In this document: positions 1-5,081 of the stretch, in pieces
Layout: the number at the start of each line of letters is the position of its first letter
Position numbering within the stretch: the stretch's first letter is position 1
Assembly (NCBI GenBank): GCA_015485015.1
Contig: WFUK01000349.1
Coordinates: 1 to 5,081 of the forward strand
Reading direction: 5' to 3'
DNA length: 5,081 nt
Source of the DNA: Paracoccaceae bacterium
Lineage (GTDB): Bacteria; Pseudomonadota; Alphaproteobacteria; Rhodobacterales; Rhodobacteraceae
The notes under the pieces: model-generated
The model's database searches: none
What the model saw: the letters and a program-made list of their open reading frames with translations, nothing else
What the model was told of the DNA's origin: nothing
Translations under genes and position numbers: made by a program

Positions 1-336
1 ATCCACATGCGGGGCCAGTTCCATCGCGTCTACCGCCAGCTCGATATCCATGTTGCCTTTGATTTTGCGACGGCCCATGGAATCGGTGAATTCCTTGGCG
101 GGCTTGGTGCGCATATGGTAGCCGTTATAATTCAGCCAATCGACCAAGGGCCGGATCGGTGAATATTCTTCATTCTCCAACAGCGCGGTATAATAAAATG
201 CGCGCAAAAGCTTGCCGCGCCGCATAAACTCGGTGCGCAAAAGCTTATAATCGATATCAAAACCCAGCGCCTTGGCGGCGGCATAAAGATTGGAGCCATC
301 AATGAACAGTGCCAGCCGTTCGTCACGATAAAACAT
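1..336 (-). CDS. NYN/PIN-like domain protein (LabA/DUF88 type), 3' part missing
   Basis: Read on the minus strand from ATG at 336-334, this frame stays open for 112 codons to the left edge, so only the N-terminal part is present; my recollection of the family is about 180-190 residues. The N-terminus carries the hallmark FIDGSN (residues 11-16), where D13 is the first acidic residue of the metal-binding PIN/NYN nuclease fold. A second conserved block, GNMDIELAVDAM (residues 94-105), supplies D97 and D103. An in-frame TAA at 342-340, two codons upstream, makes 336 the earliest possible start. NYN proteins are predicted metal-dependent RNA-processing nucleases; the substrate of this bacterial branch is not established, so nuclease activity is inferred from fold and motifs. 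The later acidic residues and C-terminus are outside the window. The gene is divergent from folK. Family assignment is strong, cellular role unknown. Confidence 0.88.
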   Translation of the reverse strand, partial: MFYRDERLALFIDGSNLYAAAKALGFDIDYKLLRTEFMRRGKLLRAFYYTALLENEEYSPIRPLVDWLNYNGYHMRTKPAKEFTDSMGRRKIKGNMDIELAVDAMELAPHVD

Positions 337-382
337 AGGTTAATCTACCTTATCCGAGAAAATTCTTGCATGGTGGCGCTTC

Positions 383-397
383 TATAATAGGTATACC
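383..397. promoter_or_regulatory. Possible promoter/operator region between the divergent NYN gene and folK
   Basis: The 97-base gap between the divergent genes is AT-rich. On the plus strand it holds a consensus -10 hexamer TATAAT at 383-388, which would put a transcription start near 395 and give folK a leader of about 40 bases. No good -35 hexamer lies at the usual distance: TTGCAT at 366-371 is only 11 bases away. Directly beside the TATAAT lies the perfect 8-base palindrome GGTATACC at 390-397, which could be an operator half-site or chance. On the minus strand the same bases offer TATTAT (389-384) as a -10 for the NYN gene. Which strand is served cannot be decided from sequence. Confidence 0.35.
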
Positions 398-433
398 CTA
401 GCGCACAATGCTCCTAATGGGAAATAGTTACCA

Positions 434-1027
434 ATGTTGCAGAATCAAGGCAAAAAAGCACAGGTTTCTTGGGGTAATGCCTTTGTGGCCTTTGGTTCGA
501 ACCTGCCCGTTGCTACCGCAAGTCCAGAAGCGCTGGTGCTGCGGGCGCTTAAGTTGCTTTTTGGTGATTCGGTCAGCCTTACTGCCCAAAGTCGGCTTTA
601 TCGCTCGCCCGCCTTCCCCGAGGGTAGCGGGCCGGATTATATTAACGGCGTGGTCGCGCTTCGCACCAGCCTAAGTGCGCGGGGGCTATTGGCGCGGTTG
701 CACCGGATCGAAGCCGTGCTGGGGCGGGAGCGAAAATTCCGCTGGGGCGCGCGCAGCCTTGATCTTGATTTGCTGGCCTTTGATCAGCAGATATTGCCCG
801 ATCTACCTGGCTATGAATATTGGCGAAACCTGCCGCTGGAACAGCAAATGCAGCGCGCCCCCGAAACCCTGATTTTGCCCCATCCGCGCCTACAAGACCG
901 CGCCTTTGTTTTGCTGCCATTGGCAGAGATAGCACCGGATTGGCTGCATCCGGTGCTGGATGAAAGCGCAGTGTCGCTTTTGGCGCGCTTGCCCGAGGCG
1001 GATCGGCAGGCGGTCCTCCCGCTTTAG
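434..1027 (+). CDS. folK: 2-amino-4-hydroxy-6-hydroxymethyldihydropteridine pyrophosphokinase (HPPK)
   Basis: This 197-residue cytosolic enzyme transfers pyrophosphate from ATP to 6-hydroxymethyl-7,8-dihydropterin, the step before dihydropteroate synthase in folate synthesis. Visible motifs in family order are FGSNL (20-24), [10 protein letters not shown] (53-62), DYINGVV (68-74), the HPPK signature [12 protein letters not shown] (103-114) with the magnesium-binding pair D110 and D112, and ILPHPRL with [15 protein letters not shown] (147-170). The protein is longer than E. coli HPPK (159 residues) because of a roughly 12-residue N-terminal extension, a loop of about 30 residues at 116-146 and a C-terminal tail. 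An in-frame TAG at 425-427 makes ATG 434 the earliest start; its ribosome site is weak (GGGA at 419-422, 11 bases away). It stands alone as HPPK, with no folB or folP fusion. The next gene, rpoZ, starts 70 bases downstream. Confidence 0.95.
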   Translation: MLQNQGKKAQVSWGNAFVAFGSNLPVATASPEALVLRALKLLFGDSVSLTAQSRLYRSPAFPEGSGPDYINGVVALRTSLSARGLLARLHRIEAVLGRERKFRWGARSLDLDLLAFDQQILPDLPGYEYWRNLPLEQQMQRAPETLILPHPRLQDRAFVLLPLAEIAPDWLHPVLDESAVSLLARLPEADRQAVLPL

Positions 1028-1030
1028 CCC

Positions 1031-1059
1031 TTGTCATTTGCCCTGTCAGCCATTACATA
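1031..1059 (+). promoter_or_regulatory. Candidate sigma-70 type promoter for rpoZ-rel
   Basis: Between folK and rpoZ, TTGTCA (1031-1036, five of six matches to TTGACA) is followed after exactly 17 bases by TACATA (1054-1059, a poor -10 matching at three positions). Transcription would start near 1066, leaving a leader of about 30 bases before the rpoZ ATG. The strong -35 and correct spacing favour a housekeeping promoter, but the -10 is weak and the call is by eye only. No terminator-like hairpin follows folK, so read-through from folK is also likely. Confidence 0.45.
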
Positions 1060-1097
1060 GCGGATTCTTCGGGGCCCTTATTATTGGAGTATTTTGC

Positions 1098-1454
1098 ATG
1101 GCGCGCGTTACGGTAGAAGATTGCATCGACAAAGTAGCCAACCGGTTTGAGCTGGTGGTGCTGGCTGCGCACCGCGCTCGCGAAATCTCCGCTGGTGATC
1201 CGATCACCGTGGATCGTGATAATGACAAAAACCCTGTGGTGGCCCTTCGCGAAATCGCCGAAGAAACCATTACCGCCGAAGCGCTGCGCGAAGCGGCTGT
1301 GGGTGTGCTGCAATCCCATAATGAAGTGGACGAGCCGGAAGAAGATTCCATGCCGCTTTTGATGGAAAAAGACAGCCCCGATGCGCCAGCTGAAGACGAT
1401 ATGTCTGAAGAAATTATGCTGCGCGCGCTGATGGAAGCCCAAACCCCGAGCTGA
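1098..1454 (+). CDS. rpoZ: DNA-directed RNA polymerase omega subunit
   Basis: This 118-residue protein is the smallest RNA polymerase core subunit; it wraps the C-terminal tail of beta-prime and helps assembly. The N-terminus [13 protein letters not shown] followed by [16 protein letters not shown] (15-30) is the omega core fold, and [14 protein letters not shown] (45-58) is the conserved second helix. The MARV start matches the segment that in E. coli contacts (p)ppGpp at the beta-prime/omega site. Residues from about 74 onward form an acidic, poorly conserved tail, as in alphaproteobacterial omegas. ATG 1098 is chosen because homology begins there and GGAG at 1086-1089 lies 8 bases upstream; the frame is open further upstream to 960 but that stretch overlaps folK and has no omega similarity. 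It ends 18 bases before rel in the same frame, so co-transcription with rel is very likely. Confidence 0.96.
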   Translation: MARVTVEDCIDKVANRFELVVLAAHRAREISAGDPITVDRDNDKNPVVALREIAEETITAEALREAAVGVLQSHNEVDEPEEDSMPLLMEKDSPDAPAEDDMSEEIMLRALMEAQTPS

Positions 1455-1458
1455 CCTC

Positions 1459-1464
1459 AGGAGG
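1459..1464 (+). promoter_or_regulatory. Strong Shine-Dalgarno site that fixes the TTG start of rel
   Basis: AGGAGG, a perfect Shine-Dalgarno core, lies 5 bases after the rpoZ stop codon and 8 bases before TTG at 1473-1475. The first in-frame ATG of rel is codon 54, inside the HD domain, and the rpoZ stop at 1452-1454 closes the frame upstream, so this site decides the TTG start. Confidence 0.85.
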
Positions 1465-1472
1465 GCCATCGA

Positions 1473-3635
1473 TTGATCACAGCTGAAGATCTGATCGCAA
1501 AGGTCCAATCCTATAATCCGAAGTCAGACGCGGATCTGATCGCGCGCGCCTATGCTTTTGGCAAAGAGGCGCATGCAGGGCAGTTTCGCAAATCCGGCGA
1601 GCCTTATTTTACCCATCCCGTGGCCGTGGCGATGCTGCTCACCGAGGTGCGGCTGGATGATGCCACCATCGTCACCGCGCTTTTGCACGATACCATCGAG
1701 GATACCAGCGCCACCTATAAACAGGTGGTAAATACCTTTTCGCCCGAAATCGCGCAGTTGGTAGACGGTGTTACCAAGCTCACAAACCTTGAACTTTCCA
1801 GTGTCGAAACCAAGCAAGCCGAGAATTTCCGCAAGCTTTTGATGGCGATGTCCAAAGACCTGCGGGTGCTGCTCGTCAAGCTGGCGGACAGGCTGCATAA
1901 TATGCGCACCATCCGCTCGATGAGCAAGGAAAAGCAGCGGCAAAAAGCCCATGAAACCATGGAGATATACGCGCCGCTAGCCGGGCGGATGGGGATGCAA
2001 TTCATCCGCGAAGAGCTGGAGGATCTGTGCTTTCGGGTGCTGAACCCCGAGGCGCGCAATTCGATTATCCGCCGCTTTATCAATCTAAGCCACGAAAACG
2101 ACGACATAATCCCCCGCATTACCGAAGATATTCGCGTGGCCCTACATAATTCCGGCATAGAGGCGCGGGTGACAGGGCGCGAGAAACGCCCCTATTCGAT
2201 CTGGCGCAAAATGCAGGAGAAAAACGAGCCTTTCAGCCGGCTTTCCGACATTTACGGCTTTCGAATTATCACCGATAGCGTGCAGGATTCCTACATTGCC
2301 TTGGGGGCGGTGCATCGGCGCTGGTCGGCGGTGCCGGGGCGGTTTAAGGACTATATCTCGCAGCCAAAATCCAACGGTTATCGCTCGATCCATACCACAG
2401 TTTCCGGGCGCAGCGCCAAGCGGGTGGAAATCCAGATTCGCACCAAGGAAATGCATCAGGTAGCGGAATCCGGCGTGGCGGCGCATTGGTCTTATCGCGA
2501 GGGGGAGCGCGCGGAAAACCCCTTTGCTGTCGATCCGTTTCACTGGCTGCGCTCCTTGGCCGAACGCTTTGAAGCCTCTGAAAACCCTGATGAATTTCTA
2601 GAGCATGTGAAGCTCGAAATGTTTCAGGATCAGGTGTTTTGCTTTACCCCGAAAGGCGAGGTGATCAAGCTGCCGCGCGGGGCTTCGCCGATCGATTTTG
2701 CCTATGCGATCCACACGCGGATCGGCGATTCTTGCGTGGGGGCCAAGGTGAACGGCGCGCGCGTGCCGCTCTGGACCAAGCTTCGCAATGGTCAATCTGT
2801 CGAAATTATTCGCGCCGAAGGCCAGCGCCCGCAGGCCAGCTGGGAAGATATGGTGGTCACAGGCCGCGCCAAATCGGCCATCCGTCGCTATTTGCGCGAC
2901 GAGCATCGCGACGCCCATATCCGGCTTGGCCGCGAGATCGCGCGGGTTTCGCTGGGGCGGGTAGGGATGAAGCCCACCGATAAGGCGCTCGAAACCGCTG
3001 CGAAATTATTCAATCTAGGCAGTGCCGAGGCGCTGCTGGCCGAAATTGGCGCGGCGGAAATTAGCGGTAGCGATCTGGTAAAAACCCTTTATCCGGAATT
3101 GGTTAGCTCAGGCTCCGGCCTAGGGGTCGCACCCGATGAGGACCGTGTGATCGGGCTTCAGCCTAATCAGTCGGCAACGCCAGCGCCCTGCTGCTCGCCG
3201 GTGCCCGGAGAGCGGATCGTGGGCATAAGCATGCCCGGGCGTGGCGTGCTTATTCATGCGATTGATTGCAAAATCCTTGAGCGATTCGAAGATAATGACC
3301 GCAGATGGGTTGATCTTCGCTGGACTGCGGATAGCCGTCTTGCCTGCAACGAAACCAAAATCGAGGTGGCGATGGTGAATGATGCCGGAGTTTTGGGGCG
3401 AATATGCACCCTGATCGGCGAGCATCGCTCAAATATCGTCAACATTAAATTTACCGCGCGTAAGCCGGATTTTTACCGAATCCGGCTAGACATTATGGTG
3501 CGGGATATTGAACATCTGACCAATGTCGAAACCGCCCTGAATGCAGATTCGGATGTTGCGGAAGTGGTCCGTTTTCGCGATACCAGCTTATGCGAATTGG
3601 CGAAAAATGATGATGTCAGTCAAAGTGATGAATAG
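1473..3635 (+). CDS. rel: Bifunctional (p)ppGpp synthetase/hydrolase, long Rel/SpoT family
   Basis: This 720-residue enzyme makes (p)ppGpp from ATP plus GDP/GTP and hydrolyses it, controlling the stringent response. The HD hydrolase domain (about 26-170) has all its metal and catalytic residues: H48, H72-D73, E76-D77, D139 and N143 (LADRLHNM). The synthetase domain (about 215-340) keeps GREKRPYSIWRKM (235-247) with R236 and K238, D259, the G-loop Y303 in NGYRSIHT, and E319 in EIQIRT. Both activities should therefore be intact, unlike RelA, whose HD domain is dead. The regulatory half has TGS (about 386-448), a helical region, a conserved-cysteine/zinc-finger module (C573, C574, H595, C599) and a C-terminal ACT domain (about 627-705). 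These bind the ribosome or other sensors in relatives. Length is normal for the family. Start is TTG with AGGAGG 8 bases upstream. The symbol is given as rel; databases may call it spoT or relA. Confidence 0.96.
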   Translation: MITAEDLIAKVQSYNPKSDADLIARAYAFGKEAHAGQFRKSGEPYFTHPVAVAMLLTEVRLDDATIVTALLHDTIEDTSATYKQVVNTFSPEIAQLVDGVTKLTNLELSSVETKQAENFRKLLMAMSKDLRVLLVKLADRLHNMRTIRSMSKEKQRQKAHETMEIYAPLAGRMGMQFIREELEDLCFRVLNPEARNSIIRRFINLSHENDDIIPRITEDIRVALHNSGIEARVTGREKRPYSIWRKMQEKNEPFSRLSDIYGFRIITDSVQDSYIALGAVHRRWSAVPGRFKDYISQPKSNGYRSIHTTVSGRSAKRVEIQIRTKEMHQVAESGVAAHWSYREGERAENPFAVDPFHWLRSLAERFEASENPDEFLEHVKLEMFQDQVFCFTPKGEVIKLPRGASPIDFAYAIHTRIGDSCVGAKVNGARVPLWTKLRNGQSVEIIRAEGQRPQASWEDMVVTGRAKSAIRRYLRDEHRDAHIRLGREIARVSLGRVGMKPTDKALETAAKLFNLGSAEALLAEIGAAEISGSDLVKTLYPELVSSGSGLGVAPDEDRVIGLQPNQSATPAPCCSPVPGERIVGISMPGRGVLIHAIDCKILERFEDNDRRWVDLRWTADSRLACNETKIEVAMVNDAGVLGRICTLIGEHRSNIVNIKFTARKPDFYRIRLDIMVRDIEHLTNVETALNADSDVAEVVRFRDTSLCELAKNDDVSQSDE

Positions 3636-3653
3636 AAGGTAAGTAAAACCGCT

Positions 3654-4277
3654 ATGGTTTTTAAGCGTCGTAAAAAAATGCATTGGGTAGAGACCCTGCG
3701 TAGCTATGTTTTGCCGCGCTCGGGCTGGAAGCGGACATTGATCTACCTCTCGCACCGCTTGCAGCGCTTGCCCGATTCCCCCACCCGCATCGCGCGCGGC
3801 CTGGCCTTTGGTGTTTTTGCGTCTTTTTCCCCGTTTTTCGGCTTTCATATTATTTTAGCCATGCTTATGGCCAAAATGCTTCGGGCCAATCTGATCGCGG
3901 CTGTGGCAGGCACGCTGATCGGCAATCCGATCAGCTTTCCCTTTATCATCGGATTTGCGCTTAATCTCGGGAACTGGCTGTTGGGCCGCGATTTGAAAGA
4001 GCATGACCTGCGAAATGTCGGCCGCGCGTTTCGAGAAGCTTTTCGGGCGGTTTGGCATGCATTTAAGGCGATTTTTGGCGCTCAGCCCAAAAGCACCGAC
4101 GGGCTGGGCGATTTTTTCTCGGAAATTATGCTGCCCTATCTAATTGGCGGATTGCTCTTGGGTCTGGTTTTCGGGGCGGTCACTTTCTATATTTCCAAAC
4201 CGCTGATCATCGCCTATCAGGCGCATCGGCGCAAAAGGTTGGCCAAGAAGAAAAATAAAGAAACCCCTGATAGCTGA
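3654..4277 (+). CDS. DUF2062 family inner-membrane protein of unknown function
   Basis: This 207-residue protein has a basic N-terminus (KRRKK, residues 4-8), the RLPDSPTRIARGLAFGVFASFSPFFGFH block (38-65) and GTLIGNPISFPFI (86-98), which together mark DUF2062. Hydrophobic stretches at about 48-73, 79-110 and 158-182 suggest three or so membrane segments; the middle region 112-157 is amphipathic and charged, and the C-terminus is strongly basic (HRRKRLAKKKNK, 191-202), probably cytoplasmic. No biochemical function is established for the family, and I see no catalytic motif. ATG 3654 lies 18 bases after the rel stop; the nearest ribosome site, GAAGG at 3635-3639, is distant (14 bases), so translation may depend on coupling to rel. 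A later ATG at 3678 (codon 9) is possible but has no better site. The position between rel and pdxJ recurs in related genomes, to my recollection. Confidence 0.9.
   Translation: MVFKRRKKMHWVETLRSYVLPRSGWKRTLIYLSHRLQRLPDSPTRIARGLAFGVFASFSPFFGFHIILAMLMAKMLRANLIAAVAGTLIGNPISFPFIIGFALNLGNWLLGRDLKEHDLRNVGRAFREAFRAVWHAFKAIFGAQPKSTDGLGDFFSEIMLPYLIGGLLLGLVFGAVTFYISKPLIIAYQAHRRKRLAKKKNKETPDS
3914..3935 (+). repeat. Perfect 9-base inverted repeat (hairpin) inside the DUF2062 gene
   Basis: GCTGATCGG at 3914-3922 and CCGATCAGC at 3927-3935 are exact reverse complements separated by the 4-base loop CAAT. The stem has six G-C pairs and is followed by TTTCCCTTTATC, a broken T-rich run. It lies in coding sequence over the conserved LIGNPIS segment (residues 88-94). 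It resembles a weak intrinsic terminator or a stable mRNA hairpin, but the protein constraint explains part of it. Confidence 0.5.
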
Positions 4278-4279
4278 AA

Positions 4280-4288
4280 TGGTATAAC
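4280..4288 (+). promoter_or_regulatory. Possible extended -10 promoter element upstream of pdxJ
   Basis: Just after the DUF2062 stop codon, TGG followed by TATAAC (4283-4288, five of six to TATAAT) forms an extended -10 element. No recognisable -35 hexamer is found 16-18 bases upstream, where the bases belong to the end of the DUF2062 gene. It could give pdxJ its own transcript with a leader of about 35 bases, in addition to read-through from rel. The support is one motif only. Confidence 0.3.
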
Positions 4289-4302
4289 ATCCGGCATAGC
4301 CT

Positions 4303-4332
4303 ATGAATTTGCACATAAAGGAAACCTTATGA
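4303..4332 (+). other. Nine-codon leader ORF overlapping the pdxJ start
   Basis: ATG at 4303 opens a reading frame for the peptide MNLHIKETL whose TGA (4330-4332) overlaps the pdxJ ATG (4329-4331) in an ATGA arrangement. Such overlaps often couple translation of two frames. I see no clear ribosome site for this short frame, and the real pdxJ site (AGGA at 4319-4322) lies inside it. It may be chance; it is recorded because of the exact stop/start overlap. Confidence 0.2.
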
Positions 4333-5081
4333 ACCCCACGTCTCGTCTCCGCTTGGGCATCAATATAGATCATGTAGCCACCGTCAGAAATGCGCGTGGT
4401 GGCGACACGCCGGACCCCACGCGCGCAGCCAAGCTGGCGCAGGCGGCAGGGGCTGATGGCATCACCGCGCATTTGCGCGAAGATCGCCGCCATATTACCG
4501 ACGCGGATATAGAAAACATTCTTTCTGCCATCGATGTCCCGCTGAATTTTGAAATGGCGGCCACCGATGAAATGCAAAAAATCGCGCTGCGCCATAAGCC
4601 GCATGCCGTGTGTATTGTGCCTGAAAAGCGCGAGGAGCGCACGACGGAGGGCGGGCTGGAAGTGGCTCGCGAAGAAAACCGGATTGCCCATTTTATCGCA
4701 CCGTTGCGCGAGGCTGGCTGCCGCGTTTCGATTTTTATCGCCGCTGATCGCCGCCAGATCGAAGCCGCCGCCCGCATTGGCGCACCGGTGGTGGAACTGC
4801 ATACCGGCGCTTATTGCGACGCCCATGCCGAAGGCCGGTTTGATGATCGCGATGCGGAGTTTATCAAGCTGCGCGAAATGGCGACCCTCGCGCTGGATCT
4901 CGGGCTTGAGGTCCATGCTGGCCATGGGCTGACCTATGAAACTGTTAAGCCAGTGGCGGCGCTGCCTGAAGTGCAAGAGCTGAATATCGGCCATTTTCTG
5001 ATTGGCGAAGCGATCTTTTCCGGCCTTGATTCCGCCATCCGCCGCATGCGCGCCCTGATGGATGAGGCCCGCCAGGGGACC
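4329..5081 (+). CDS. pdxJ: Pyridoxine 5'-phosphate synthase, 3' end outside the window
   Basis: PdxJ is a cytosolic TIM-barrel enzyme that condenses 1-deoxyxylulose 5-phosphate with 3-amino-2-oxopropyl phosphate to pyridoxine 5'-phosphate, the last ring-forming step of the DXP-dependent vitamin B6 route. The frame has 251 codons without a stop up to the right edge; E. coli PdxJ has 243 residues, so only a few codons are likely missing. Visible blocks are [17 protein letters not shown] (9-25), [16 protein letters not shown] (43-58), NFEMA (73-77), [14 protein letters not shown] (97-110), ELHTGAY (156-162), VHAGHGLTY (195-203) and [10 protein letters not shown] (217-226). H48, E75 and H199 align with E. 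coli catalytic H45, E72 and H193. ATG 4329 has AGGA 6 bases upstream. It follows the DUF2062 gene by 51 bases; acpS is the usual next gene in relatives, which is inference here. Confidence 0.96.
   Translation, partial: MNPTSRLRLGINIDHVATVRNARGGDTPDPTRAAKLAQAAGADGITAHLREDRRHITDADIENILSAIDVPLNFEMAATDEMQKIALRHKPHAVCIVPEKREERTTEGGLEVAREENRIAHFIAPLREAGCRVSIFIAADRRQIEAAARIGAPVVELHTGAYCDAHAEGRFDDRDAEFIKLREMATLALDLGLEVHAGHGLTYETVKPVAALPEVQELNIGHFLIGEAIFSGLDSAIRRMRALMDEARQGT

Noticed and set aside
202..246. Two direct copies of GCGCAAAAGCTT, 33 bases apart.
   Set aside because: They fall in phase in the NYN gene and encode the repeated peptide KLLR in a conserved part of the protein, so coding constraint explains them.
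345..371. Minus-strand mini-ORF of eight codons (MQEFSRIR) upstream of the NYN gene.
   Set aside because: It has no ribosome site, does not overlap the gene start, and is of a length expected by chance.
960..1097. N-terminal extension of rpoZ by 46 codons to ATG 960.
   Set aside because: The stretch overlaps folK, has Arg/Cys-rich content unlike omega, and a good ribosome site precedes ATG 1098, where omega homology begins.
1455..1464. CCTCAGGAGG as a hairpin hiding the rel ribosome site.
   Set aside because: The two arms are only four bases with a two-base loop, too tight to form a stable hairpin.
2598..2983. Open frames on both strands within rel (for example 2639-2983 plus and 2598-2918 minus).
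   Set aside because: They are shadows of the rel frame, which is continuous with all domains present, and they show no domain or ribosome site.
4140..4994. Long minus-strand open frame of 284 codons opposite pdxJ and the end of the DUF2062 gene.
   Set aside because: The plus strand carries an unmistakable PdxJ with catalytic residues. The antisense frame has low-complexity His/Arg/Phe-rich content typical of the complement of GC-biased codons, and no recognisable domain.

Overview
The window reads as a block of ordinary chromosomal housekeeping genes from an alphaproteobacterium, most likely of the Rhodobacterales. This is an inference from the protein sequences (HPPK with an extra loop, the NYN protein, the Rel enzyme) and from gene order. 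Coding density is high, codon use looks even across genes, and I see no sign of recent transfer. There are no tRNA or rRNA genes, insertion sequences, CRISPR arrays or attachment sites.

Layout. (1) Positions 1-336, minus strand: the N-terminal 112 codons of a NYN/PIN-like (LabA-type, DUF88) protein, cut by the left edge. (2) Positions 337-433: a short AT-rich divergent intergenic region with a TATAAT box and a GGTATACC palindrome. (3) Positions 434-1027, plus: folK, 6-hydroxymethyl-dihydropterin pyrophosphokinase. (4) Positions 1098-1454, plus: rpoZ, the omega subunit of RNA polymerase, preceded by a plausible promoter. (5) Positions 1473-3635, plus: a full-length bifunctional Rel/SpoT enzyme for (p)ppGpp, starting at TTG behind a near-perfect Shine-Dalgarno sequence. 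(6) Positions 3654-4277, plus: a DUF2062 membrane protein. (7) Positions 4329-5081, plus: pdxJ, pyridoxine 5'-phosphate synthase, running off the right edge.

The five plus-strand genes are separated by 70, 18, 18 and 51 bases and probably form one transcription unit or a few overlapping ones. The coherent theme is the stringent response: rel makes and degrades (p)ppGpp, and omega forms part of one (p)ppGpp binding site on RNA polymerase. folK (folate) and pdxJ (vitamin B6) are cofactor biosynthesis genes. In related genomes this string commonly continues into acpS, lepB, rnc and era, which cannot be seen here.

No stretch above 300 bases lacks a gene. I looked for an undescribed system and did not find one. 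The points worth a second look are small: the TTG start of rel, a perfect hairpin inside the DUF2062 gene, a nine-codon leader ORF that overlaps the pdxJ start, and the unexplained DUF2062 protein itself.
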